A stretch of 64,000 nt of DNA from Bryobacterales bacterium (GCA_003170295.1 PNAJ01000160.1:1-64000), one strand, 5' to 3'; positions 6,877 through 16,157 are shown, counted from the stretch's first letter. Numbers and translations are program-made. The notes: generated from the letters alone by a model not told the origin.

Positions 6877-9309
6877 ATGCGGTTTCTCTTCTTCTGCCTG
6901 CTGCCAGCAGCCCTCGCCGGCTCTTACAATATCTCCACCATCGCCGGCAGCGATTGGGTCGGCGAAAACGTCCCCGCGACCTCCGCCATTCTGATGCAAG
7001 CCCAAGGAATCGCCGCCGACAATTCAGGCAACCTTTATATATCCGACGCCACTAATCACCGCGTCCGCTGCATCGCCCCCAACGGCCTTATCCACACCAT
7101 CGCCGGAAACGGCGTCGCTGGTTTCGCGGGCGATAATGGACCAGCCTCGTCTGCGCGGCTCAGCTCCCCCTACGGCATGGCGTTCGATTTTGCCGGCAAT
7201 CTCTATATCGCCGACCTCGGCAATGCGCGCATCCGCCGCATCACTCCCGCCGGAACAATTACCACCATTGCGGGAGGAGGCTCTCTATCCGCGGGAGGCC
7301 CGAACGAGGGCAGCATGGCGACCTCTGTCTCCCTCATCTCGCCCCGCAATATCGCAGTCGATGGCAACGGCAATCTCTACATCTCCGACTTCGGAGCCCA
7401 CCGAGTTTACAAAATGGCGGCCGATGGAACGCTCACCACGCTCGCCGGAACCGGATCGCTTGGATATTCGGGCGATGGCGTCGCGGCGCTCAACCAGTTG
7501 AACTTTCCCACCGCGCTCGCCGTCGATCATCAGGGAGCCGTGTACATCGCCGATAGCGGGAATCATCTCATCCGCAAAGTATCCGGCGGACGCATCGCGT
7601 CCATCGCGCGCGCCGCTCTTCCCACCGGCCTCGCCTTCGATGGAGGATCGACGCTCTTTGTCGCCGACCATTCCGCCGCGCAGATCCTCGAAATCCCTCT
7701 CTCCTCCGGAACAGCGACCGCCATGAATGTTTCGGTCAGCGACGTCGTCTATGGCAACGACGGCAATCTCTACGTCGCCGACGGCACTGTCGTCCGCCGC
7801 GTCAGTCTTTTTGGATCGTCCTCGAAAGTCATCGCCGGTGGAGGAAATCTGGCCGAAGGCGACGGTGGACCCGCCATCCAGGCACGCCTCAATCACCCGA
7901 CGGGATTCGCGCTCGATTCGCTCGGAAACTTGTACATCGCCGATCACGATAACAACCGTATCCGCCGCGTTGGATTGGACGGCACCATCTACACCATCGC
8001 CGGGACCGGAGCATCCGGAAATACCGGCGACGGCGGACCCGCCACTATCGCCACCTTCAATGGTCCGACGTCCTTGATTTTCGATTCCAACGGCAATCTC
8101 TACATCGCCGATACCGGCAACTCCCGCATCCGCATGATCGCGCCGGGAGGCCTCATTTTTCCCGTCACGACCGGAGCCTTGTCGGCGCCGGCGTACATGA
8201 TGTTCGATCAAGCGCAGAATTTGTACATCGCCGATGCCTCCGCCATTTTCAAAGTCACCCCAGCGGGCGTCACGACCATTATTTTCGCGGGCCTCCAATC
8301 GCCGCGCGGAATGGCTTTGGATGCCAACGGCAACTTCTATTTCTCCGAGCCCAAAACCAAGCAGGTGTGGCTGCTTACGCCATCCGGAAATCAGGCGTTA
8401 ATTGCTCCCGGTTTGTGGAGTTCGCCCCAAGGCATCGCCATCGATGCAGCAGGAAATCTTATCGTCGCCGATAGCGGCTTAGCGCAAGTGCTCAGCATCA
8501 ATTCGTTCGGCCAGGTCTTCCCGGTTTCGGGCACCGGATCGGCAGGATTTGCGGGCGATGGAGGCTCTGCTTTGCTGGCTCAACTGAACGCGCCCACCGA
8601 TGTTCTGCTGAGTTCGTCAGGTGCATGGAACGGCTCGATTTATGTGGCGGATTCCGGGAATAATCGCGTGCGCCAACTCGTGCCTTCGGCATCGCAAGTC
8701 ACCGTCGCGCCGATTCTCGTCGTCAGCGCCGTCAATGCCGCCAGCCTCACACCGGGGCCGATCGCACCCGGCATGCTGATGGCTCTCCTCGGTACTGGAT
8801 TGACAATCAACGATGTTGCGCAAACACAAGTGTTGTTTAACACCCTCTCCGCGCCGATTCTCGCGATCACTCCTACTGAGGTGCTGGTGCGCGTTCCGGT
8901 CTCGGTTGCCGGAACGGTGCAGATCACGCTAAATAATCAGAGTGCGCAGATCGCGCAAATCACGGCGAATGTTGTGGATGCCGCTCCCGCTTTGTTCGCG
9001 AATGCGAGCGGCCAGGCCTCCGCCATCAATCAGGAGGGGACGCTGAACAGTCCTTCCAATCCGGCCACACGCGGCAGCATCATCGCTCTTTTCGGAACAG
9101 GCGAAGGTGTCACGGGATTGCCGTTTTCAGTCTCGATCGGAGGCTATGCTGCCACCATTATTTACGCCGGCCCAGCCGGTAACTACCCGGGAATGTTCCA
9201 GATCAACGTGCAAGCGCCCTCCGGCTATTTTTCAGGAGGCACTCTGCCGGTCATTGTCAGCGTCGGCGCATTTACTACGCAGGCGGGCGTGACGGTCACG
9301 GTTTTCTGA
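6877..9309 (+). CDS. Secreted NHL-repeat beta-propeller protein with Solibacter-type C-terminal domain
   Basis: Exported protein of 810 aa. A short signal peptide ends near Ala14. From residue 18 to about 600 there are about ten NHL-type repeats, recognisable by recurring NLYIADTGNSRIRMI-like blades alternating with TIAGTGSLGYSGDG motifs, which should fold into one or two six-bladed propellers. Residues 610-810 carry the repeat-rich C-terminal domain (NAASLTPGPIAPGMLMALLGTGL, shown here in part, with GTGEGVTGL and GMFQINVQAPSG) seen in many very large Solibacter secreted proteins. Likely cell-surface or extracellular, with protein- or glycan-binding function. It converges with murB; the 3' ends overlap by 14 bp. 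No catalytic motif is seen. Confidence 0.85.
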   Translation: MRFLFFCLLPAALAGSYNISTIAGSDWVGENVPATSAILMQAQGIAADNSGNLYISDATNHRVRCIAPNGLIHTIAGNGVAGFAGDNGPASSARLSSPYGMAFDFAGNLYIADLGNARIRRITPAGTITTIAGGGSLSAGGPNEGSMATSVSLISPRNIAVDGNGNLYISDFGAHRVYKMAADGTLTTLAGTGSLGYSGDGVAALNQLNFPTALAVDHQGAVYIADSGNHLIRKVSGGRIASIARAALPTGLAFDGGSTLFVADHSAAQILEIPLSSGTATAMNVSVSDVVYGNDGNLYVADGTVVRRVSLFGSSSKVIAGGGNLAEGDGGPAIQARLNHPTGFALDSLGNLYIADHDNNRIRRVGLDGTIYTIAGTGASGNTGDGGPATIATFNGPTSLIFDSNGNLYIADTGNSRIRMIAPGGLIFPVTTGALSAPAYMMFDQAQNLYIADASAIFKVTPAGVTTIIFAGLQSPRGMALDANGNFYFSEPKTKQVWLLTPSGNQALIAPGLWSSPQGIAIDAAGNLIVADSGLAQVLSINSFGQVFPVSGTGSAGFAGDGGSALLAQLNAPTDVLLSSSGAWNGSIYVADSGNNRVRQLVPSASQVTVAPILVVSAVNAASLTPGPIAPGMLMALLGTGLTINDVAQTQVLFNTLSAPILAITPTEVLVRVPVSVAGTVQITLNNQSAQIAQITANVVDAAPALFANASGQASAINQEGTLNSPSNPATRGSIIALFGTGEGVTGLPFSVSIGGYAATIIYAGPAGNYPGMFQINVQAPSGYFSGGTLPVIVSVGAFTTQAGVTVTVF

Positions 9310-10240
9310 TCGATTGCACTTCTTCTTCCAGGCGCACACCGAACTTTTCCCAGACGCCAACCTTCAAGGTTTCAATTAGATCCCACAAATCGCGAGCGGT
9401 CCCGCCGCCCTGGTTATAGATCAGATTGGCGTGATAATCCGCTACCCGGAGCCCCCCAACGCTCAAGCCTTTCGCGCCTGCCGCTTCGAGAAAATAGGCC
9501 GACGGAACCTTTCCTTCGCGGACAATTTTCGCCGGAACCTCCACTCCGGAGGGCAATTCGGCCAGCAGCAGGTTTTTGAAGATGCTGCCGGCGCATTTCA
9601 TCGTGGGAGGGTACTTTTCATTGCGTATTTTGAGGATTCCGTCGGCCGTCGAGCGCAATTCCGCGGAATCGGCCTGATCGAGCCTTAAAGTGGCATCCAG
9701 CACAATCCAGTCCTTAAATGACTTAAAAATGCTCTTCCGGTAGCTGAAATCTACCTTCTCTGACCTTAATTCGCACGTTTTCTCACCATTGAAAAAACGC
9801 ACGCTTTCGACGCATTCCTGAATGGAGCGCCCGTATGCACCCGCGTTGCCGTAAATCGCGCCGCCCACCCAGCCCGGAATCCCCGTCATCGTTTCGAGAC
9901 CGCGCAAACCGGCATCGATTGTTTTGTCGACCAGCTCTTGCAGCACCGCGCCTGCTTCGACACGCACATGGCAGCCGTCGATTTCTATTGCGTTCGCTAC
10001 GTAGCGAATCACGACGCCGGGGAATCCTTCATCGTCGACAATCAGGTTGGTGCCACCGCCAATGATGGTGTGCGGCGCGCCGCTTGCTTTGACCAGCCGC
10101 AATGTTTCCGCGAGCGCATCGACTGTCGAAACATTGGCCAGCATGCGCGCGGGTCCGCCGATTTCAAAGCGCGTATACTGCGCTAGCGGAGCGTTCACAA
10201 AAAGCTGTACATTGGGAATCGCCGAAAGGCGAAAGAGCAT
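9296..10240 (-). CDS. murB: UDP-N-acetylenolpyruvoylglucosamine reductase
   Basis: Cytoplasmic FAD enzyme that reduces UDP-GlcNAc-enolpyruvate to UDP-MurNAc in peptidoglycan synthesis; 314 aa. The FAD-binding segment shows IGGPARML and IIGGGTNLIVDDEG, then GIPGWVGGAIYGNAGAYG and YRKSIFK. The catalytic serine loop is CAGSIFKN and the closing acid lies in the final RLEEEV. The pattern with a short middle loop fits type II MurB. ATG at 10240. It is separated from the normal mur cluster here and is divergent from a DUF2461 gene with only 13 bp between starts, so promoters must lie in or overlap the opposite gene's 5' region. Confidence 0.95.
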   Translation of the reverse strand: MLFRLSAIPNVQLFVNAPLAQYTRFEIGGPARMLANVSTVDALAETLRLVKASGAPHTIIGGGTNLIVDDEGFPGVVIRYVANAIEIDGCHVRVEAGAVLQELVDKTIDAGLRGLETMTGIPGWVGGAIYGNAGAYGRSIQECVESVRFFNGEKTCELRSEKVDFSYRKSIFKSFKDWIVLDATLRLDQADSAELRSTADGILKIRNEKYPPTMKCAGSIFKNLLLAELPSGVEVPAKIVREGKVPSAYFLEAAGAKGLSVGGLRVADYHANLIYNQGGGTARDLWDLIETLKVGVWEKFGVRLEEEVQSIRKP

Positions 10241-10253
10241 CAGTTCTAATTAT

Positions 10254-10913
10254 ATGTTCCCACCGGAAGCCATCACATTTTTAAAAGCTCTCGAGAAAAA
10301 CAACAATCGCGACTGGTTCCAGCCGCGAAAGGAGATTTTCGAATCGAAGGTGAAGGCTCCGATGCTGGAACTGGTCGAATCGATGAACGCCGAGCTGCTA
10401 AAGTTCGCGCCGGAGCACATCACGGAGCCGAAGAAGGCCGTCTATCGCATTTATCGCGATACTCGTTTCAGCAAGGACAAGACGCCTTACAAAACTCATC
10501 TCGCCGCTATCTTTCCGCGCCGCGGTCTCGGCAAGGATGCGGCCGCGGGATTCTATTTTCACTTATCCGCAAAAGGAATTGGAATCGCGTGCGGAGCGTA
10601 TGCGCCGGGGCCGGAGCAGTTGCTCAAGATCCGGCGCTTTATCGCTGAGAATCACAAATTGTTCCGCACGACGAATAAGCTGATGGGACCGTTACAAGGG
10701 TCGACGTTGACGCGCGTGCCGAAAGGTTTCGATCCCGCGCATCCCGCCGTCGATCTCATCAAAATGAAGCAGTGGGTCTGGTGGGTGGAACTGGACGCGA
10801 AGCTCGCGACATCGCCCAAGTTGAAATCGGAAATCGCCAAACGATTTCGCGCGATGGCTCCGATGGTGGAGCTGCTGAACAAGCCTCTGTTGGGAAAGCG
10901 ACCCTCCGACTAG
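10254..10913 (+). CDS. DUF2461 (TIGR02453-type) family protein
   Basis: Cytoplasmic protein of 219 aa of unknown function. FPPEAITFLKALEKNNNRDWF followed by KEIFESKVKAPMLELVE, and RIYRDTRFSKDKTPYKTHL in the middle, are the family's hallmark sequences. Start taken at ATG 10254; the reading frame is open further upstream but that part lies on the opposite strand of murB and precedes the conserved domain. No enzyme activity is known for the family. Its TAG stop lies at the left terminus of the inverted-repeat element at 10912-11049. Confidence 0.88.
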   Translation: MFPPEAITFLKALEKNNNRDWFQPRKEIFESKVKAPMLELVESMNAELLKFAPEHITEPKKAVYRIYRDTRFSKDKTPYKTHLAAIFPRRGLGKDAAAGFYFHLSAKGIGIACGAYAPGPEQLLKIRRFIAENHKLFRTTNKLMGPLQGSTLTRVPKGFDPAHPAVDLIKMKQWVWWVELDAKLATSPKLKSEIAKRFRAMAPMVELLNKPLLGKRPSD

Positions 10914-11049
10914 TAAGCTGTCCCAGCTGTTAGCGCGGATTATCACACCTGTCCGCATGCTTACGCATGGCGGTTCCGTGTCGAGACTGGCCTAAGCAGT
11001 GGACAAGGATCGGAACACTGTGCTAACGAACTAACCGGGACAGCTTACT
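10912..11049. repeat. 138-bp MITE-like element with 13-bp terminal inverted repeats
   Basis: AGTAAGCTGTCCC at 10912-10924 is repeated exactly inverted at 11037-11049. Further weak inverted similarity continues inward (GTTAGC against GCTAAC). The element fills the whole space between two convergent genes and contributes to both stop codons: TAG at 10911-10913 and TAA (minus strand) at 11045-11047. It could be a non-autonomous mobile element or a REP-like structure acting as a bidirectional terminator. No coding capacity. Confidence 0.65.
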
Positions 11050-13324
11050 GGCGACTGGCAGCGGCGTAAGTTTCGCCGTGCGGCGGCTCGACCGTGAGCG
11101 AGAGCGCCATAGTGGCCCAGGTTGTTCCGGCGGCGGAGATCCACTGGTCGGTGCCATACGGGAATCCGCTGTCGAAGTAGGGTTGCAGCCAGATGGAACG
11201 CGATTTCACGTGCCAGGAGCCGTCGGCGGCTTGGGTGTTCAGCAAATACTTCACTCCCTTGGCGTAGACCGGATCGGTTGCGAGCATCCGTCCGGCGGCG
11301 TTGAGCGCATAGAGCGCTTCACCGGTGGCATAGGCATCCGAGCCCATCGACGGCAACTGGCTCCAGCCTCCATCCGGGCGCTGCGATGCGGCAAGCGCCT
11401 TTTGGGCGGCGGCGATCGAAGCGGGTTTTGCATGCGCCCACGCCAACCCCATCAGGAGGAAAGCACGGTCCTGATTGTTATCCGGCTTAGAGGCTTCGAG
11501 CCATGCGGCCGCCCGTGCGAGCGCTTTATCCGTGTCCGCCTTCTCAGCCGGTGGTCCATAAATCTTGAGCGCATAGATCGACATGGCGGCGGCTTGATAG
11601 ACGCCCGAATTCATCGGCGGCCGGCGGCTTTCGAAAGCATCCCAATTGCCCGCGGCAGTTTGCATCGACTTGATGTACCGCACGGAGGCATCGGTGTATT
11701 CATCTCTCGGGACGCCGTTGTTTCCGAAATCGAACATCTCCCAACCGAGGCCAGTCGTGGAGATGACGGCGAGGTCCAGGATACGTTCCGGATTCAGCGC
11801 ATGCATGCTTTGCGGAAGCTGCGGGATTTCCTTCGGAGCAGGGAGCCCATGCTGATGGGCGATGGCTGTCGCGGCCGAGGGCAGATCCTGCGCGTGGCAG
11901 GAGTTGCAGCCGCCGATGCGGATAAAGTTATGGCTCTGCTTTTCGAGCAGCGCGAGCGCAGGACCGACCGATGCAGCGATGGACCTTTCGCCTCCGCTGC
12001 CGCTGGGAGCCGGCGCGACGCCAAGCTGCATCCGTTCTTCCTCCGGAACTCCGAGCACGCGCGCCACCTCCGTATCGCCACGCTTGGCGGCGAGCATGCG
12101 GGCGGTTTCGCCGTCGCCTTTCGCATCGAGGTCGGCGCCCTTGGCGAGAAACATCTTCACGACACCGGCAGGCATGGTGTCCGATCCGGCAGCGTACAGT
12201 AACGGCGAGTAGCCGCGAATATCCTGGACATTCACCTCCGCGCCGCGATCGAGCAGGAGCTTCACAGCTTCCTCGTTACCAGCCGTGGCCGCTTCAGCCA
12301 GCGCGGTTTCGTTCCGCTTAGTCTTCACATTCGGATCGGCGCCGTTTGCGAGCAGAAGGCGAACAGCTTGAGGCCTTCCGGTCTGCGCGGCTGCCATCAG
12401 CGCGGTGCCGCCCGCTCCGTTCCTTGCGTTCACATCGGCTTTCCTGTCGATCAGGAGTTGCATCGCCTCGATTGGGCTATGGGAGGCGGCGATCAGCGGC
12501 GTCATTCCATTAATCGTTTTCGAGTTGGGATCCCCGCCCTTATCGAGCAGCAGGCGCAGGACCGCTAGGGCGTTGGCCATGGAAGCGGCCTGGTAGACCG
12601 GAGTGCGCCCATCCACCGTTCTGGCGTTGACGTCGGCGCCGTGCTCCAGCAGCAATCGAGCTTTGGCAACGTCGTGCAGGCTCCAGAAGAGCGGCGTGGA
12701 TTTTCGTTTGTTGCCGGCCTTCGGGTCGGCCCCATGTTCGAGGAGCAGCCTCATCGTCGCGATGTTGCCGAACCCGGCCGCGTGCTGCAGCGGCGTGTTC
12801 CCGGCCCGATCGTGTTCATTGACGAGCTCAGGAGTCGCCGCGATCAGCTTTCCCACGGCTTCGGTGTCGCCGGAGCGGACCGCCGTAATGAGCGCCGCGA
12901 GTTTCGGATTTACGGGCTTCGGCGGCGCGGTATCCTCGACTTGAATGCGGAAATCGGCGCCCTGGTCGATCCAGGCGCGGAAAATTCCGATCTCCTCATC
13001 CGAGAGAGCACCAGTGGGAGGCATCTGCAAGCCTCCGTCGCCATTGACAAGCCGGCGGATAAGCTTGCTTTCGGCGCTGTTGCCCGGATTGATGACCGGC
13101 CCATAATCGCCTCCGCGAAGTGCGTTCTGACGCTTGTCGAGGCGGAGTCCGGACTGCTGAGCTTCTTCACCGTGGCAGGAGTAACATTTCTGCGAAAGGA
13201 CCGGCTGGATGTCCTTTTCAAAATCGATTTTCCTGTTAGCGGCTGGCGGCAGCTTGGTCTCGGCGAACGCCAAGGAAGCGGCGGCCAGTAGAAGCGCCGC
13301 GGCCAGTATAAATGTCACACGCAT
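11045..13324 (-). CDS. Secreted cytochrome c - ankyrin - terpenoid-cyclase-like fusion protein
   Basis: Protein of 759 aa with signal peptide (about residues 1-21). Residues 30-130 form a planctomycete-type cytochrome c: haem site CYSCH, then GGDYGPVINPGNSAESKL and a distal MPP motif. Residues 135-430 are about eight ankyrin repeats (AGNTPLQHAAGFGNIATMRLL-type units). A second haem motif CNSCH follows near residue 475. Residues 515-745 carry repeats of the squalene-cyclase/prenyltransferase alpha-barrel kind (AAGNWDAF, RPDGGWSQL, AADGSWHV). No DxDD cyclase motif was seen, so this part may be structural. Likely periplasmic, combining electron transfer with a protein-binding scaffold. Each module is clear; the combined role is unknown. 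Confidence 0.85.
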   Translation of the reverse strand: MRVTFILAAALLLAAASLAFAETKLPPAANRKIDFEKDIQPVLSQKCYSCHGEEAQQSGLRLDKRQNALRGGDYGPVINPGNSAESKLIRRLVNGDGGLQMPPTGALSDEEIGIFRAWIDQGADFRIQVEDTAPPKPVNPKLAALITAVRSGDTEAVGKLIAATPELVNEHDRAGNTPLQHAAGFGNIATMRLLLEHGADPKAGNKRKSTPLFWSLHDVAKARLLLEHGADVNARTVDGRTPVYQAASMANALAVLRLLLDKGGDPNSKTINGMTPLIAASHSPIEAMQLLIDRKADVNARNGAGGTALMAAAQTGRPQAVRLLLANGADPNVKTKRNETALAEAATAGNEEAVKLLLDRGAEVNVQDIRGYSPLLYAAGSDTMPAGVVKMFLAKGADLDAKGDGETARMLAAKRGDTEVARVLGVPEEERMQLGVAPAPSGSGGERSIAASVGPALALLEKQSHNFIRIGGCNSCHAQDLPSAATAIAHQHGLPAPKEIPQLPQSMHALNPERILDLAVISTTGLGWEMFDFGNNGVPRDEYTDASVRYIKSMQTAAGNWDAFESRRPPMNSGVYQAAAMSIYALKIYGPPAEKADTDKALARAAAWLEASKPDNNQDRAFLLMGLAWAHAKPASIAAAQKALAASQRPDGGWSQLPSMGSDAYATGEALYALNAAGRMLATDPVYAKGVKYLLNTQAADGSWHVKSRSIWLQPYFDSGFPYGTDQWISAAGTTWATMALSLTVEPPHGETYAAASRQ

Positions 13325-13373
13325 TGTAGCCTCCGAAATTGCATTTGAGTATAGCGCAATAGTCCACTCTAAA

Positions 13374-14216
13374 TCAGACGTTCTTAGTTGCCCTGACGAT
13401 AAGAACTTCAGCCGGGAAACTCATCCCGCTGCCGGTGGAGTACTCGCGTAGCGCTTCGAGCGCCTCACGCGTTACTTCAATTAACTGCTCCTTTGGAAGC
13501 GTCGCGATCTTCTCGCGAAGCTTCTCAGACATCTCGCGTCGCAGTGTCCAGAAGTCTTCGACCGGGAGCGCCGCTTGTATCGTGAATTGCAGCACGCGCT
13601 CGCGCGGAGCCATCGCGCCAGCCTCGGTGAGAACGTCGCGTAACTTGCCTGGACTTGCAAAGCGGAATGCGTCGGGAGCATCGGGCGCAGGTGGAGGCGA
13701 ATCGACATACCGGTCGATGACTCGCGCGAGCGAGTAGTGAAAAGGATTTCTGTCGGCGAAATGCCAGACCGCGAGCGCCAGTCTCCCTCCTGGCTTAAGT
13801 ACTCTCAACATCTCGCGAACCGCGCCCACGGGAGATGGAAAGAACATCACACCGAAGCGGCTTATTACGACGTCGAAGGTATCGTCTGGGAACGGCAGAC
13901 GGTCCGCAGGGGCGACTTCGAATTGTGCATTCCCGACGCCAAGACGGTCTGTCGCCCGGCGAGCGGCTTCTACCATCTCCGGCACCACATCGATCCCGAC
14001 CACCTTGCCTTCGGGGCCGACCAATGCGGCTACGGTCAACGCCGGTTCTCCGGGACCCGTGGCGATATCCAGCACCGCGTGCCCACTGGCGATCCGCCCG
14101 TCATCGACCAGAGCTTGCGAGACCGGCGCAAACATCTGCCGGATGATTTTGCGGTGCTTCTCCCAGTACGGCGCGGAACCGGTCCATCCGCTGATAACCT
14201 CTTGGCCGGGTTGCAT
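13374..14216 (-). CDS. Class I SAM-dependent methyltransferase (UbiE/Methyltransf_11 type)
   Basis: Cytoplasmic methyltransferase of 280 aa. Motif I is VLDIATGPGEPALTVA near residue 46; the acidic residue binding the SAM ribose is in GKVVGIDVV; motif post-I/II is FDVVISRFGVMFF; the following LRVLKPGGRLALAVWH is typical of ubiquinone/menaquinone-type and small-molecule methyltransferases. The substrate cannot be deduced. Monocistronic; its promoter region faces the promoter at 14294-14322 in divergent orientation. Confidence 0.9.
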   Translation of the reverse strand: MQPGQEVISGWTGSAPYWEKHRKIIRQMFAPVSQALVDDGRIASGHAVLDIATGPGEPALTVAALVGPEGKVVGIDVVPEMVEAARRATDRLGVGNAQFEVAPADRLPFPDDTFDVVISRFGVMFFPSPVGAVREMLRVLKPGGRLALAVWHFADRNPFHYSLARVIDRYVDSPPPAPDAPDAFRFASPGKLRDVLTEAGAMAPRERVLQFTIQAALPVEDFWTLRREMSEKLREKIATLPKEQLIEVTREALEALREYSTGSGMSFPAEVLIVRATKNV

Positions 14217-14293
14217 TAAAAGGAAGTATACCTGCCGCGCGGTTGAGCGCGTACACTAGTCCTTCTTAAGTAGAAGTCCTGGTCCGCCAAGTA

Positions 14294-14322
14294 TTGACAC
14301 GTTGTGCCGTGCCCATTATACT
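14294..14322 (+). promoter_or_regulatory. Near-consensus sigma-70 promoter
   Basis: TTGACA at 14294-14299 and TATACT at 14317-14322, separated by exactly 17 bp. Transcription would start near 14329, about 20 bases before the ATG at 14349. This rules out the upstream in-frame start at 14304, which lies inside the promoter. Confidence 0.75.
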
Positions 14323-14348
14323 TCTCGCCATTGGGGACAAGACCGCCT

Positions 14349-15230
14349 ATGAAACCTTTTGCACCAAAATTATTTATTGGGATCGCCATTTTCGGATTCA
14401 CCGGTGTTACGCTGCTCGCCGACGACCAGCAAGACAAAAACACCGTTTACTACGACTGGGCCAAGGACGCGAAGCCCGGCGGCCAGACCCAAAGCCCGCT
14501 GATGACCTACCACGGTGGCAAGATCCTGCCCACAGCCGCAATCACAGCGATCTTCTGGGGACCGAGTTGGGCCTCGAATACTTCGGACGAGATCAGCGGC
14601 CTCGATCTCTTTTACACCGGCCACAGCAACTCCAACTACTCCAAGACGGTGGACGAATATACGGGATTGGGGCTGCAGGTGGGCGCCGCGACTTCCTACA
14701 CCGGACACCTGCTGGATGGCACCGCGGCCGCCAACGGCAGCCGCCCTTCCGAGATACTCGCCGAAGTCTGCAAGCTGGTTGGTCCTGGGAACTCCAGCGG
14801 GAACGGCTACTATCCGGTGTATACCGACGTTCCGCGAGGACACGCGAAGTACTGCGCGTATCACAGCGCGGGCACTTGCCCGAGCAGCTCGACCGTGGTC
14901 CAGTTCGCGTTCTTCTTCAAGCTGGATGGCGATGCGGGCTGCGACCCGGTGGACACTCAGACAGGTCACTCGCAAGGCTTGGCGGCGCTCGCGAATGTCA
15001 GCGCTCATGAGTTGTCGGAATCTCGCTCGGATCCGAACTCGGGAGGGTGGTACGACTCTCGGGGCGCGGAGAATGGCGACAAATGCGCTTGGACGTTTAA
15101 CGTGCCTTCTGTCGCGTTCACGGGCGGGACCATGTGGAAGTTGCAAGGAGAATGGTCGAACGCGGCGTACACCGCGGGAACCGGGTATCCGAACAGCAGC
15201 GGCCAAAACGGCTGTCTCGACGGGCACTAG
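14349..15230 (+). CDS. Secreted EXORDIUM-like protein
   Basis: Exported protein of 293 aa. A signal peptide covers about residues 1-24, ending near LLADDQQ. The body contains ITAIFWGPSW near residue 60 and, toward the C-terminus, ANVSAHELSESRSDPNSGGWY followed by GAENGDKC, the pattern of EXORDIUM/phosphate-induced-type secreted proteins, where the HEL(S/V)E segment is the conserved core. Several cysteines suggest disulfides. The start was chosen because a strong promoter ends at 14322. The family has no established enzyme activity; the His-Glu motif could bind metal, which is inference. Confidence 0.75.
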   Translation: MKPFAPKLFIGIAIFGFTGVTLLADDQQDKNTVYYDWAKDAKPGGQTQSPLMTYHGGKILPTAAITAIFWGPSWASNTSDEISGLDLFYTGHSNSNYSKTVDEYTGLGLQVGAATSYTGHLLDGTAAANGSRPSEILAEVCKLVGPGNSSGNGYYPVYTDVPRGHAKYCAYHSAGTCPSSSTVVQFAFFFKLDGDAGCDPVDTQTGHSQGLAALANVSAHELSESRSDPNSGGWYDSRGAENGDKCAWTFNVPSVAFTGGTMWKLQGEWSNAAYTAGTGYPNSSGQNGCLDGH

Positions 15231-15240
15231 AGTTCTTGTG

Positions 15241-15293
15241 GGGCGGACGCCCTCGTCGCGACATCCCGCCGACGCACCTGAGGGTGCGCGTCG
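15241..15293. repeat. Tandem short hairpins after the EXORDIUM-like gene
   Basis: Two GC-rich hairpins follow the stop at 15230: GGGCGGACGCCC (15241-15252) and an imperfect stem at 15270-15293 (CGACGCACC against GGTGCGCGTCG). They could act as a terminator or belong to a dispersed hairpin family like those at 58592 and 62507. No T run follows. Confidence 0.35.
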
Positions 15294-15317
15294 TGATGTA
15301 CAATTTACTCACAAGAG

Positions 15318-16157
15318 TTGGGCGATGCCTTGAAGCCTGAATCCGAACAAAACAGTCCGTTCGCTCATTACCCACTGAAGCACCGCATAATCGCATGGGT
15401 CAGCAGCAATCTTTTCGACTCGGCGGTCTACACCGTTCGCCACGGCTTATTGAGGGGCATGAGGAGAAAGGGCGGATTAGGGTGGGCTCCCGAGAAGCTC
15501 TCGCGCAATTCAGTGACGGCAGAGCAGAACTTTTGGGAAAGACTCGATCTTAGCGGAAAAACCGTTTATGACGTGGGAGCCTTTCACGGCCTGCTGACTC
15601 TCTTCTTCGCTTCAAGGGCTAAAGCGGTCGTTTGTTTTGAGCCGAACAAGCGAAACCGCGAGCGCCTGATGGAGAATCTGGCATTGAACGGCATTGAGAA
15701 CGTTGTCGTCCGCGCAACCGGAGTTGGCTCCAGGCGCGAGACGCTGAAGATGGTCGGTGATCCGCTTATGCCGGGAGGCTCAAGCGTGGACGGCAAGATG
15801 GTTGAGCATCTGGAGCGGACTGGGGTGGGAGTGGTGACCGAGGAAATCCCGATTATCGCGCTCGACGAAGAGATCCGAGACGCCAACCTGCCAGCACCGG
15901 AGTTCATCAAGATTGATATCGAGGGCTGGGAACTGGAAGCTCTCCGAGGGGCTCGCGAGACGCTGAAGCTGCATAAACCGGCGCTATTCCTGGAGATGCA
16001 TGGTCAGACGATGCAGGAGAAAGAGCGCAAGGTGGGCGAAATTGTTTCTTTTTTGTGGGAGCTTGAATACAAACGAATCCGGCACATCGAAACGGACGCT
16101 TGGATCACTCCAGAAAACGCTTCTGTTGCGAGGCAGGGGCACTTGTATTGCATATGA
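15318..16157 (+). CDS. FkbM-family methyltransferase
   Basis: SAM-dependent O-methyltransferase of 279 aa. Motif I is TVYDVGAFHGLLTLFFA near residue 75, followed by VVCFEPNKRNRERL. The FkbM signature APEFIKIDIEGWELEALRGA is near residue 195, and the ending KPALFLEMHG is also typical. Members methylate sugars, polyketides or lipids. The start is a TTG at 15318 preceded by a weak AAGAG; another start inside the first 30 residues is possible. The neighbours give no pathway. Confidence 0.85.
   Translation: MGDALKPESEQNSPFAHYPLKHRIIAWVSSNLFDSAVYTVRHGLLRGMRRKGGLGWAPEKLSRNSVTAEQNFWERLDLSGKTVYDVGAFHGLLTLFFASRAKAVVCFEPNKRNRERLMENLALNGIENVVVRATGVGSRRETLKMVGDPLMPGGSSVDGKMVEHLERTGVGVVTEEIPIIALDEEIRDANLPAPEFIKIDIEGWELEALRGARETLKLHKPALFLEMHGQTMQEKERKVGEIVSFLWELEYKRIRHIETDAWITPENASVARQGHLYCI

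Noticed and set aside
11045-13324. Squalene-hopene cyclase activity for the C-terminal barrel
   Set aside because: Repeats of the right type are present, but no DxDD or related acid motif was seen.
14304-14348. Upstream start for the EXORDIUM-like gene
   Set aside because: The candidate start lies inside a TTGACA/TATACT promoter, so it would not be in the transcript.
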